The translations under genes were made by a program, and so were the position numbers. A DNA stretch of 64,000 bases from the NCBI GenBank assembly GCA_021776415.1, contig JAJFFY010000034.1, positions 1-64,000 on the forward strand, read 5' to 3'. Position 1 is the stretch's first letter. Each line of letters begins with the position of its first letter. The stretch is from Hyphococcus sp. (lineage in GTDB: Bacteria > Pseudomonadota > Alphaproteobacteria > Caulobacterales > Parvularculaceae). The notes under the pieces were generated by a model. That model saw only the letters and a program-made list of their open reading frames with translations. It was not told the origin of the DNA and did no database searches. This document shows positions 1-9,166 of the stretch, piece by piece.

Positions 1-7
1 TATGAGA

Positions 8-36
8 CGGCCGCGTTTTGGGGAAAAACGCGGCCG
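8..36. repeat. Perfect 12-bp inverted repeat downstream of the efflux operon
   Basis: Two perfectly complementary 12-base arms (8-19 and 25-36) flank a five-base GGGGA loop. The arms are rich in CGGCCGCG and end in a TTTT/AAAA pair at the loop side. No U-tract follows on either strand, so a classical intrinsic terminator is not shown. It lies about 130 bases past the pump gene's stop codon and could end that transcript or belong to the neighbouring gene outside the window. A second, smaller palindrome (65-84) lies between it and the pump gene. Confidence 0.6.
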
Positions 37-165
37 GTACTCACTGTCGTGGGGTATGGTGGGGTATCTTCTCGGGAGAAGATATTCTTAACTTCTCATC
101 AAGGTCTTAACATAAGGTTAACACCCTTAGGTTGTGTGGTCAGCACTGATTCTGCCGATTCGCGC

Positions 166-3100
166 TTACTCAGCCGGCCCCCATAGCGGGTTGGGCCGCG
201 CGGACTGGCCATCCTGCGCCCCGCCCAGGTCGTCCCCTACCGAATCGCCGTAATCGCTATCGGCAGAGGCGCCTTCGCCAATTTTTGGCTGTTTTTCGCC
301 GGTCCACGCCCAACGGTAGAAGCGCGCAATATCGGCGCCCACCGCATACATCGCCGGAACGAAGATCAGCGTGACGAAGGTCGCGAAAAACACGCCGAAG
401 GCGAGCGACACGATCGTCGGCTTCAGGAATTGTGCATCCGTCGAGCGCTCGAACATGATCGGCAAGAGGCCGATAAAGGTCGTGAATGATGTCAACACAA
501 TCGGCCGGAACCGCCCGACGCCCGCTTTGACAAGCGCTGCGTAGGCGCCCTCGCCTTTTTCGCGCAACCTGTTGACGTAATCGATCAGCACCAGATTGTC
601 GTTGACAACGACACCCGCCGCTGCGCCAACCCCGAAGAAAGAAAACAGCGCAAAATCAAGACCAAACAGAAAATGGCCAAACGCCGCACCCATAAAACCA
701 AACGGAATTGCGGTCATGATCAGCAATGGTTGCCAATAGGACGAAAAAGCAATTGCGAGGAGCATATACATCGCAAACAGCGCGACAACATAAAGCGATA
801 GAAATTCGCCCATGAATTCGGCCTGCTCTTCTGCATCACCGCGTTGGACGAGCGAGGCCTCAGGGTGCCGGCGTTTCCATTCGGGTACGAATTCCTCTCG
901 GTAAATTTTCATCAGCGCCGCACGATCCACACCCTCGCGGAGTTCTGCTGTGACCCGTGAAGAGCGCTGGCGATCACGACGCTCAATGCGTTTATAACTT
1001 GGCGCAAATTTCGCGTCCGCCACCGCCGATAACGGTACTTCACGGCCATCGGGAGTGCGAATACGCATGCTCTCAACGGTCGTCAGTGACTCGCGAGCGG
1101 CTTTGGGGTAGCGCACCATCACCCGCACATCCTGACCCTCACGAGGCAAGCGCTGCACCTCTTCGCCGTAAAAGGCCTGGCGCACCTGGCGCGAGACTTC
1201 AGCCAAAGTGATGCCAAATCGTTCCGCACCCGGCTTTAACTCAATGCGGAGTTCCGGCGTTGCTGATTGGAGATTGTTTCGCACATCAAAAACGCCCGGC
1301 AGCGTCCGCAGGTAATTTTGCAAATCGACCGTCGCCAGCCTTAGATCTTCAAGATCGTCGGCCTGAACGCCAAAGGATAGATCCGGGCCGCCGTCATTTT
1401 GAGTGAAGCCGATATTGATTTCTTCCGCATCGGGAATTTCCCCCAGCTCTTCGCGAAACATTTCCGCGATCTGTTTCGTCGATTCTTTCCGGTGGTTCGC
1501 ATCAACAATTGTGACATAGGAAGTCACTTCACCTTCGTCCGCCGCGATATAGATCGACTGAACATAATCGAGATCGTCAGCCTTGCCGAGTTTCTCTTTC
1601 AAATTGTTGGCGGCGCGCTCGACCTCGTCATAAATCTGCTCTGTGCGGGTAAATGAAGAACCCTCGGGAAGGCGGACATTCAGCGAAATAAATGTACCCT
1701 GAATTTCAGGCATAAATTTGAAAGATATCCACCCTTGCGACAACAACGCGACGGCGACAGCGAAGCTGACAATAAACCCGGCAACAGTGAAATAGCGCAA
1801 CCGCAGCGCCAGCTTGATGATCGGCCGGTAAACACTGTCGGCAAATGTCAGAATACCTTCCGCGAAGCCTCTCTGCAGCCGATAATAGACGCCGTCTTTA
1901 TTCTGCGGCTTCATGTGCGAAAGATGCGCCGGCAGGATCAAAAATGCTTCGATCAGTGAAAAACCCAGCGCATACATGATTGTCAGGCTGATCTGACGGG
2001 TAAATTGCGCTGTGCCGCCACCAATAAACAACCATGGCGAAAACGCGATCATTGTGGTCAGCACAGCAAAAAACACCGGCTTCAGGACAAGCTGCGTGCC
2101 GAGCACAGACGCATCCGCTCCTTGAACACCGGATTCCACCTGATTGTGAATACTTTCGCCAATAATGATGGCGTCATCGACGACCACCCCGATCACCAGA
2201 AGAAATCCAAAAATTGAAAGGAAGTTCAGCGAAACACCCGTTGCCGGCATCAAGATAAAGGCGCCGGCAAAAGCGACTGCAATACCCACCGCAACCCAAA
2301 AGGCCACAGCTGGCCGCAAGAAAAGCATCAACACGATCAAGACAAGAATGAGACCGAAAACAGCGTTTGAAGAAACCAGATTAAGCTGGCCGTTAAACGG
2401 ATCGGCGGCGTCGAACCAGATGTAAAGCTGAGCTTTGCCTTTCAGTTCTTCGTTCTTTTTTTCTACCCATTCGTTCAGTGTCTTAGACAGGGTAGGCAGG
2501 TCAGAAGTTTCTGGCGAACGCACGGCAATCGAAATCGACTTCTTGCCGTTGAGCGTACGGATCTGCCGGCGGTCTTCAAAACCGTCAATCACGGTTGCAA
2601 CATCGCGAACCCGGATTACCGAACCATCGGAATTTTGGCGCACTACAATGCGTTCAAAGTCTTCTTCTGAATCCGCAAGCCCGCGCGCGGCAATTTGGAG
2701 GTTGCCGGTTTCGGTCCGAACCGTACCACCAGAAAGGTTGATCGACGACCCTCTGATCGCGCGCGATACGTCGTCAAAGGTCAGGCCGTAGCGCCGCAAC
2801 GCTTCTTCGGACACTTCAATTGAAACTTCCTCACGCTGTTCGCCCCAGAGAAAGACCAGCGGCGAGCCGCCCGGCAGCTGTGAGAGTTCGTCACGAAGCT
2901 CGCGCGCAAGACGGTTAAGTTCGCGGTCGCCTATATCACCGTAAAGCGCCAGGAAGGCGCCGGGCTGAAAATTACTCCATTGTGACACTACCGGCGGAAA
3001 AACATCCTGCGGCAGCGTCGAAATACCGTCGACGCGGTTTTTAACCTCGTTCAAAAACCGCGTTGCGTCGATATTGTCGTCGCCTTCTACGTTGATAGAG

Positions 3101-3369
3101 GCGCGACCCTCTCGGGCTGTAGAATCAACATGTTCAACGCCGTCAATACCGGCAATCGCCTCTTCGATCCGTAAGACAATCTGCTCTTCAACCTCGCGCG
3201 GCGAAGCGCCGGGCCAAAGAACATTGATCGACGCGCCGGTAAACGTCGCGGACGGGTTTAACTCGCGCTCAAGGTTGGTAAAAGCGATAAAGCCGCCAAC
3301 AAAGCAGGCGACCATCAATAGGTTTGCGGCGACCCTGTTCTTGGTCCACCAGGCGATAATTCCGTCCAC
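166..3369 (-). CDS. RND efflux pump, inner-membrane permease subunit
   Basis: Proton-driven efflux transporter of the HAE-RND (AcrB/MexB-like) superfamily, 1067 residues, the usual length. It has an N-terminal transmembrane helix (about 12-32), a first large periplasmic loop, and a helix block (about 335-500) with the paired aspartates of the proton relay at D398/D399 in VIGVVVDDAIII. A second periplasmic loop and a second helix block (about 855-1030) follow. The C-terminal tail is hydrophilic. The start is GTG and overlaps the adaptor stop by one base (TAGTG), so translation is probably coupled. It is the last gene of an outer-membrane factor/adaptor/pump operon. Substrate cannot be inferred, and no regulator is adjacent. 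Confidence 0.96.
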   Translation of the reverse strand: MDGIIAWWTKNRVAANLLMVACFVGGFIAFTNLERELNPSATFTGASINVLWPGASPREVEEQIVLRIEEAIAGIDGVEHVDSTAREGRASINVEGDDNIDATRFLNEVKNRVDGISTLPQDVFPPVVSQWSNFQPGAFLALYGDIGDRELNRLARELRDELSQLPGGSPLVFLWGEQREEVSIEVSEEALRRYGLTFDDVSRAIRGSSINLSGGTVRTETGNLQIAARGLADSEEDFERIVVRQNSDGSVIRVRDVATVIDGFEDRRQIRTLNGKKSISIAVRSPETSDLPTLSKTLNEWVEKKNEELKGKAQLYIWFDAADPFNGQLNLVSSNAVFGLILVLIVLMLFLRPAVAFWVAVGIAVAFAGAFILMPATGVSLNFLSIFGFLLVIGVVVDDAIIIGESIHNQVESGVQGADASVLGTQLVLKPVFFAVLTTMIAFSPWLFIGGGTAQFTRQISLTIMYALGFSLIEAFLILPAHLSHMKPQNKDGVYYRLQRGFAEGILTFADSVYRPIIKLALRLRYFTVAGFIVSFAVAVALLSQGWISFKFMPEIQGTFISLNVRLPEGSSFTRTEQIYDEVERAANNLKEKLGKADDLDYVQSIYIAADEGEVTSYVTIVDANHRKESTKQIAEMFREELGEIPDAEEINIGFTQNDGGPDLSFGVQADDLEDLRLATVDLQNYLRTLPGVFDVRNNLQSATPELRIELKPGAERFGITLAEVSRQVRQAFYGEEVQRLPREGQDVRVMVRYPKAARESLTTVESMRIRTPDGREVPLSAVADAKFAPSYKRIERRDRQRSSRVTAELREGVDRAALMKIYREEFVPEWKRRHPEASLVQRGDAEEQAEFMGEFLSLYVVALFAMYMLLAIAFSSYWQPLLIMTAIPFGFMGAAFGHFLFGLDFALFSFFGVGAAAGVVVNDNLVLIDYVNRLREKGEGAYAALVKAGVGRFRPIVLTSFTTFIGLLPIMFERSTDAQFLKPTIVSLAFGVFFATFVTLIFVPAMYAVGADIARFYRWAWTGEKQPKIGEGASADSDYGDSVGDDLGGAQDGQSARPNPLWGPAE

Positions 3370-4607
3370 TAGTTATCTCCCACGTTAGCGGCAGCGCTTG
3401 CAGCGCTGGCCGTTAGGTCAATATCGCTCGTTGGGGTGATTTCATCGGGATCTACTGGCGAGACCTTGTCGCCGTCGTCTGAGCCGCGCAACGGTGAGAT
3501 CGCAACGCGTTCACCGGCGCTAACGCCGCCGGAGATTGTAATGGTGTCGCGATCGGTGGAGACAATATTGACCGTGCGCCGGTCGAGGGTTGCATCGGCG
3601 GCAATTACGTAAACTGTGTCGCGCCCATAAAGCGCTGAGCGCGGCAAAACGATGGCGTTATGAAAAGGCTTGCCGCGAATGGTCGCATCGACAAACAAAC
3701 CCATGATAAGGGGCATGCCATCATCGGCGCCAGCCCCGTAAGGGTCATCAACTACTGCGACAACAAACACCTGCCGAGTGGCGGCGTCGATCGATCCGTC
3801 GGCGCGGGCGATGCGCCCAATCCACTCATGATCGGCGCCAGCGACAAAAGCGGTCAACACCACCGGTGGGCCGGGATTTTCCTCTGTCGCGACAAAAGCA
3901 ATCGGCAGGCCAAGCTTGGTAAGGTCAGAGTCGGTCAGCGGCAGACGGATTTCAGCGACATCGGTTGAAAATATCCGCCCCAGCTGAGCGCCGGGCGAGA
4001 CGAATTGGCCAACACCAGCGATGCGCTCGCGCACACGACCGGTGAACGGCGCACGAATGCGGGTGCGCTCAAGATTCAAAAGGGCGGCGGTATGTTCAGC
4101 TTTCGCCGCATCGAAATTCGCCCGCGCCTGTGCGAGCTGCGGAATGCGCAACGCCAGCTCAGTTGGATCATCCTCGCGACCAAGATCTTCATAGTCCCTG
4201 CGCGCCAGCGCGCCTTCCGCTTCCTCGCGGCGCAGCGCTTCTTCCGCTTGCGCAACCCGGGCCTTCGCGCCCGCAGTCACGGCGCGATACTCAGCATCTT
4301 CGATCCGGATCAGCGTATCATCTTTGTCAAAAGCGCCGCCATTAACAAAATTTTCCGCAGTAGAGATCACGCGGCCAGAAACTTGCGCTGTCAATGAAAT
4401 ATCTGTCCGTGGACGAACCTCGCCTTGCGCCGTCACATCCAGGGTGACGGAACCGGTTTCAGCGGTTGAATAGAACACTGTCGGCGGCGTGACCTCCGGG
4501 GCCTGACGCTCCGGCTTCGGGCGCATCTGCCCCATCAGGGCGATGAAAGCAAAGCCGCCAACTAAGATACCGATTGTGCCGAACAATGTGAAAAATTTAC
4601 GGAACAT
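3369..4607 (-). CDS. RND efflux periplasmic adaptor (HlyD/AcrA family)
   Basis: Membrane-fusion protein of 412 residues that bridges the pump to the outer-membrane factor. It has an N-terminal membrane anchor (about 7-26) without a lipobox. The first half of the barrel-sandwich (lipoyl) domain lies around 55-110, an alpha-helical hairpin rich in Ala/Glu/Arg at about 115-175, and the second lipoyl half around RIRAPFTGRVRE. Beta-barrel and membrane-proximal domains follow. The tail (about 380-412) is acidic and Ser/Ala-rich. It starts 9 bases after the outer-membrane factor stop and overlaps the pump start by one base. Substrate is unknown. Confidence 0.95.
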   Translation of the reverse strand: MFRKFFTLFGTIGILVGGFAFIALMGQMRPKPERQAPEVTPPTVFYSTAETGSVTLDVTAQGEVRPRTDISLTAQVSGRVISTAENFVNGGAFDKDDTLIRIEDAEYRAVTAGAKARVAQAEEALRREEAEGALARRDYEDLGREDDPTELALRIPQLAQARANFDAAKAEHTAALLNLERTRIRAPFTGRVRERIAGVGQFVSPGAQLGRIFSTDVAEIRLPLTDSDLTKLGLPIAFVATEENPGPPVVLTAFVAGADHEWIGRIARADGSIDAATRQVFVVAVVDDPYGAGADDGMPLIMGLFVDATIRGKPFHNAIVLPRSALYGRDTVYVIAADATLDRRTVNIVSTDRDTITISGGVSAGERVAISPLRGSDDGDKVSPVDPDEITPTSDIDLTASAASAAANVGDN

Positions 4608-4616
4608 TACAATTAC

Positions 4617-6212
4617 TCACTCTTCTCCCATTGACAGCGTTGCGAGTTTTGCGTCGGTGAGAAAGTCACCGCCAATCGCAAGATAGAGTAGAACGCGGTT
4701 GGAAACTCGCTGCTGCTGGGCTTGTATATATTGGCTCTCCGACAAAATCCGGCGGGTCTGCGCATCCAGAAGATTAAAAATTGTCGCCGCACCACTAGCG
4801 TAGCGTCGCTCGGTCAGTTCTTCAGCCGCTGCTGCTTCCTCATAGGCCAGCTTGAGCGCGTCTTCGCGCACTGCAAGGAATGATTCTGCGGCGAGTGCAT
4901 TTTCCGCTTCCTCGTAAGCAACCAGAACTGTTTGTGCATAATTAAACAGCGACGCCTCCGCCACTGCGTGGGCGCGCTTGGCGTTGGCGCGAATGCGCCC
5001 CCCCTGGAATAGTGGCTGGAACAGACCGCCGACGAGATTACCCGCCAGTCGTTCCGGATCAATCAGGTCGGCAAGCACCGGACCGGACGTGTTGATCTGC
5101 GATGTCAGCGTGATCTGCGGCAACATTTGCTTGCGCGCTGCACGGGCGCGCAAACCGGACGCTTCCATGCGCGCCTCTGCGGCGACCAGATCCGGGCGTC
5201 GCGCTAATAAGTCGCCCGGCGCGCCGGCGCCGGCAAGTCTGGGTAGTTCAGGCAAGCTTTCCGCTGCTTCAAGTTCGGCGGCGGGATAGCGACCGAGTAA
5301 AACTTCAAGACGGCGCGAGGCTTCAAGCTCCAGCCGTTGACGTAAGGCAAGACTGGCCTGGCTGGACCCAAGTGCTGACCGCGACAGCCTCACATCAAGA
5401 CTGGAAGCAACGCCCCGTTCATAGCGCCGGTCGGTCACGCGCAAGTTGCTCTCGCGCGCCTTAACGTCACGTTCGGCCAACTCGCGTTGCTGGCGAGCCT
5501 CGATAAGCCCAAACCAGGTTTGCGAGACCCGCGCGGCAATAGACAAGCGCGCGCCGATTAGGTCGGCCTCGGCGGCGGTCGCATCGCGATAAGCCGCTTT
5601 GGTTTGATCAGTCAGGCGGCCCCAAAGATCAATTTCCCAACGAATTTGTGCGCCGAGAGAGTAATTGTTGATGTAGAATCGCCGGTTCGGCAAGTCCGTT
5701 TCTGCCGTCCCATTGCCATCAACATCCAGACCATCGAGCTTGCCGTCGCCATCGACGTCAATACCGAATTGGTCTTCAAGGTCCTGCGCGCGCACCCGCG
5801 CGCCGCTCCCGCCAGCGCCGCCGCCCGCCGTGGCGGCAGTTGTCGGATCGGTAACGATGGCGTTGCGGCTGGAACTAAAACTTGTGTTCAACGACGGCAG
5901 CAAATCCGCTCTAGATATCTTAGAACTCGCCCGCGCCTGCTTCAGATTGGCGGCGGCGGCGAGGAAGGTATTGTTTTGCAAAAGCGCTTCATCGATCAGC
6001 CGGTATAGAGTGTCGTCGTTAAATGCAGCAACCCAGTCGCCAGTCAGCGGCGTTCCCGCTTGCGCTTCACTCGACCACACTGCGGGCGTGTCCGGCAATT
6101 GTGCTTCCAGTAATTCCTGATTGATGCTTGCGCAGGACGAAGCAAGCAGCGCCGATAATGCTACTGCACTGGTACGAATTGGCGCCTTGTTTGTCCGGTC
6201 GGTAGAACGCAT
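4617..6212 (-). CDS. Outer-membrane factor of RND efflux system (TolC/OprM/NodT family)
   Basis: Trimeric outer-membrane channel subunit, 531 residues. The N-terminal signal ends in a lipobox with Cys27 (LLASSCAS), so it is probably lipid-anchored like OprM. Two OEP repeats are visible: WEIDLWGRL at about 192-200 begins the second strand of repeat 1, and the second repeat carries LLARRPDLVAAEARM and a long helical hairpin. An insertion of about 60 residues (115-178), Gly-rich and then carrying DxDxDG loops (152-168), sits between the first two predicted strands, where the extracellular loop is in OprM. It is the first gene of the operon and is preceded by about 250 bases without a gene before tRNA-Cys. 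Confidence 0.94.
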   Translation of the reverse strand: MRSTDRTNKAPIRTSAVALSALLASSCASINQELLEAQLPDTPAVWSSEAQAGTPLTGDWVAAFNDDTLYRLIDEALLQNNTFLAAAANLKQARASSKISRADLLPSLNTSFSSSRNAIVTDPTTAATAGGGAGGSGARVRAQDLEDQFGIDVDGDGKLDGLDVDGNGTAETDLPNRRFYINNYSLGAQIRWEIDLWGRLTDQTKAAYRDATAAEADLIGARLSIAARVSQTWFGLIEARQQRELAERDVKARESNLRVTDRRYERGVASSLDVRLSRSALGSSQASLALRQRLELEASRRLEVLLGRYPAAELEAAESLPELPRLAGAGAPGDLLARRPDLVAAEARMEASGLRARAARKQMLPQITLTSQINTSGPVLADLIDPERLAGNLVGGLFQPLFQGGRIRANAKRAHAVAEASLFNYAQTVLVAYEEAENALAAESFLAVREDALKLAYEEAAAAEELTERRYASGAATIFNLLDAQTRRILSESQYIQAQQQRVSNRVLLYLAIGGDFLTDAKLATLSMGEE

Positions 6213-6468
6213 TTTTGCCCCTCATTGGTGTTTAGGCGATACTTGTAGCCCTGGGAGAGGAACTGCAAGCCATATTCGGCGGGCGGTTCGGAGGATGCGA
6301 TGAACGCCCGCATCCTTCCGCAGACCACGCACCAACACGCTATCCGGCGCCCCCTAACATCATGGTAAACAACTCACCAAATATAAGGTCGGACTGAGAT
6401 GAAATGTGGTTCAATCACCAATTTTAGCGCACCCAGTGCGCAAATTTGATTGATTTCCCAGAAAAAAA
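6213..6468. other. Intergenic region upstream of the efflux operon
   Basis: A non-coding stretch between the efflux operon start and tRNA-Cys. It must hold the operon promoter on the minus strand. The AT-rich part at about 6360-6420 is the likeliest place, but no clear -35/-10 pair was recognised. A 7-bp inverted repeat (6293-6299 and 6309-6315, 9-base loop) lies about 80 bases upstream of the first start codon and could be a regulator site. Confidence 0.4.
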
Positions 6469-6542
6469 TGGAGGCCACGGCCGGAATCGAACCGGCGTAC
6501 ACGGCTTTGCAGGCCGCTGCGTAACCACTCCGCCACGTGGCC
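6469..6542 (-). tRNA. tRNA-Cys (GCA)
   Basis: Read on the minus strand, a 74-base cloverleaf starts GGCCACG and ends CGTGGCC-TCCA. The acceptor arms pair fully, the discriminator is U73 (characteristic of cysteine tRNAs) and CCA is encoded. The anticodon loop is CTGCAAA with anticodon GCA, and the T arm contains GGTTCGATTCC. The region 6543-6697 between it and the protease gene contains no recognisable gene. Confidence 0.97.
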
Positions 6543-6697
6543 ATCCAGAAAAGCCCGTCGGGCTTTGGGAGTGGGCCGCTCTCTTAGCGCGCTGACCGGG
6601 CCCGGTCAAAGCGAAATATGCCAAACTGCCGAAGGCGCGCAAAACCGCCTCACGCCGCCTTACTATTCAAGCTTTGGTCTTCCGCAGGAGAAGTAAC

Positions 6698-9034
6698 TCA
6701 AAAACCAAACCCGCTGCGCACAATCAGCGTTATCGCCGCTGGCGTTTCATAGGCGCCAAAAGCCTGGTGAATGATGTTGATGTCGAGGGCGCCGAGCGGT
6801 CCGTTCTGGAGCCGATAGCCAACTTCAAAATCAAGACGCCGACCTGCAAAGGCGAGCGGCGCGGACACGGTTTCAAATGACAGCGCCTCAGTCTGTTTGT
6901 TAAAGCCGGTCGGAAGAGTGAGCCGTGCTGAACCGGTTTCTATCTGCAACGGCTGCGATACTCCGAGCCATAAGCTGTCACTCGCACTGACCAGCCCTTC
7001 ACGCACTAGCGCGATCGAAAACTGCGTCGTCGTCAAATTTGAAAAATCGTCAATCAACGCTCCGAAGCCGTCGGTTTCAGCCATCGTATAACCGGCTGCA
7101 TAGCGCCCCTTCAGCCGCCACCCTGGCGCCGGCGCCCAGTCCGCCTCAACCGCGCCATAAATGGTGGAGCTGGAGGTGTTGTCGCCGGAAAAACGCGCGT
7201 CAAGAATCGCGCCCTGTTCGCGGCGCAGCCCCTGTTCTAAACGCATGTGCAGATTGCGCGTATTATAGCTGAGCCCGGCGCGTATAGTCGCTGCATTGCG
7301 CGCTGGCGCGGCGGCGCCATCCAGCGTTAGGCCAAAAGTATCAGCGTAATAATCATAGGCGTAAGAGAGCAGGAAGTCGGCGGCAGTATGTTTTGATAGC
7401 GGCGTCTTCATAATCGTGGTGACTGCAGCCTTGGCGTCCGGCAGATAGCCGTCTGTAAAGGCGCTGCCTGCAAGAAACAGCGTGCGCCGTGTGGGTATGC
7501 TCATCCGGTCGGCAGCCTCGGCGGTAAACCCTTGCGCTACCATTACTGTGCGCCCGGCGCCAAAGTCATTGGTCAAGGCGAGCGCGAACGTATCCTCGAT
7601 GACCTCGTTGCGGGCGAAGGCGCCGTCAAACGCCGCCGCCTGGTTGAGGCCAACATCGGTATAAGAGTGATCGCGAGAGGTAAGACGCATGCGCATGGTC
7701 ATGTGCTCGTTCACCCGCTGGCTGGCATAGGCGTGAGTATCAAACGGGCTGAACACCTGTTCAACATTGAACCCGCTCAATTCAGCAAGCCTCACCGTTG
7801 CGCCAAAGCTGGCGCGGAAATCGCGATTATATTTATCCAGCACCACAATATCGTCGATTGCCGTAAGGCCGCCGCCAAATACGGGCGACAGCTGTGCTGT
7901 CGCACCGGTCACTTCTGCAACCGAACTGGTAACGCTCGTCACCGTCACGCCGCCGACCGGCGCCACCGCCGCGCCAACATTTAGCAGCCCGCGCCCGAAG
8001 ATCGGGTCGGTCCCGGGTGCGCCGAGATCGGTTGCCGTATCAAGAAGGATTTCAACCACTTCGCTCGCCGTCAGCGCCGGCCAGAGATGGCGCATAAGCG
8101 CCGCTGCGCCGGAAATATGCGGGGTTGAAGCGCTGGTGCCGGAGAAAAGTTGCGTCTCGCCTGGAGCACCGCCTAACCGAACGGTTGGTATCAGCGTACC
8201 CGGCGCGACCAGATAAATATCCGCCCCAAGACCGGCTTTATTAGAAAAACCCGCCAGCGTGTTATCCGCCCTCACCGCACCGGCAATGATTGTCGCCGAT
8301 GCGCCAACGACATCAACCGCACCGAGTGCGGAACCATCCGGATCGGCATTGCCATCATTGCCCGCCGCAGTTACGGAAACGATGTCGTTATCCCGAGTGA
8401 ATGTAAAAAGGGCGGCAAATTCCGGCCGCGCACCGGCTTCATCCGTCCCCAGAGAAAGATTGAGTACGCCGGCGCCAATAGCTGCCGCCCGAGTGACGCC
8501 CTCATCTATAGCCTGGCCAAAGATGATCGGGTCCGCAACCGAATCATCGTCGCCGCGAAAAATCAGAAGCTGCACCTCCGGCGCAACGCCGTGCACGCCG
8601 ATATCATCGCGTTCGGCGCCGATAATGCTCGTCACTGGCGTGCCGTGGTCATCTTCGTCCTGTAGCGTGGGTATCGCACGCACATCAGCCGCCGGCACCA
8701 CGCCGGCAATCACCAGATCCGCGCTTTGCGGATGAATACGGTTTTGAAATTCAGGATTATTGAGGTCGATACCGGAATCGATAATCGCAACAATAACGCC
8801 CGCGCCACTTGCGCCCAGATTATAAGCGGCAAGCGCGTTTATCTGCTCGAGACCAGGCTGATTGCGGAACTCCGCAGTATCGAAATTCTGGGGTGGCAGC
8901 GGCGGTGGTGGCGGTGGTGGTGGTGGCGGCAAACTTGTCATTGGCGCGCCGCCGCCCGTTGAACAGGCGCTGAGCATCGCGCCCGCGCTCAGAAGAACCA
9001 CTGCAAGCAGACGCCTTCGGGTACTGAAAACCAT
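6698..9034 (-). CDS. Subtilisin-like S8 serine protease lipoprotein with probable C-terminal beta-barrel
   Basis: A 778-residue secreted protease. The signal peptide ends in a lipobox with Cys24 (AMLSACS), followed by an uninterrupted proline run around residues 36-48. The catalytic domain (about 60-360) has Asp86 in AIIDSGID, His130 in DDHGTP, oxyanion Asn226 in AAGNDG and Ser301 in FSGTSAS, so the triad is complete. The remaining 400 or so residues are not a known protease region. They alternate polar and hydrophobic residues and end in a terminal phenylalanine (RSGFGF), as outer-membrane barrels do, which suggests an autotransporter-like tail. A lipobox together with a barrel would be unusual. 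Substrate unknown. The 130 bases upstream (9035-9166) are AT-rich and probably hold its promoter. Confidence 0.88.
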   Translation of the reverse strand: MVFSTRRRLLAVVLLSAGAMLSACSTGGGAPMTSLPPPPPPPPPPLPPQNFDTAEFRNQPGLEQINALAAYNLGASGAGVIVAIIDSGIDLNNPEFQNRIHPQSADLVIAGVVPAADVRAIPTLQDEDDHGTPVTSIIGAERDDIGVHGVAPEVQLLIFRGDDDSVADPIIFGQAIDEGVTRAAAIGAGVLNLSLGTDEAGARPEFAALFTFTRDNDIVSVTAAGNDGNADPDGSALGAVDVVGASATIIAGAVRADNTLAGFSNKAGLGADIYLVAPGTLIPTVRLGGAPGETQLFSGTSASTPHISGAAALMRHLWPALTASEVVEILLDTATDLGAPGTDPIFGRGLLNVGAAVAPVGGVTVTSVTSSVAEVTGATAQLSPVFGGGLTAIDDIVVLDKYNRDFRASFGATVRLAELSGFNVEQVFSPFDTHAYASQRVNEHMTMRMRLTSRDHSYTDVGLNQAAAFDGAFARNEVIEDTFALALTNDFGAGRTVMVAQGFTAEAADRMSIPTRRTLFLAGSAFTDGYLPDAKAAVTTIMKTPLSKHTAADFLLSYAYDYYADTFGLTLDGAAAPARNAATIRAGLSYNTRNLHMRLEQGLRREQGAILDARFSGDNTSSSTIYGAVEADWAPAPGWRLKGRYAAGYTMAETDGFGALIDDFSNLTTTQFSIALVREGLVSASDSLWLGVSQPLQIETGSARLTLPTGFNKQTEALSFETVSAPLAFAGRRLDFEVGYRLQNGPLGALDINIIHQAFGAYETPAAITLIVRSGFGF

Positions 9035-9166
9035 ATCACCGTCACCATCGAGATCCGCGAAAGGATCAAACGGGATATACCCAAAAAGGTAAAGCGGAGT
9101 TACTCAGTGGTATTATTAAAATGATAACGAATATTACTAGATAGCCTAGCAAATTTGTGATTTCTA

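Noticed and set aside
9035-9166. AT-rich stretch with GATAA-like words resembling a Fur box upstream of the S8 protease
   Set aside because: Only partial symmetry and no iron-related neighbour; it is more simply a promoter.
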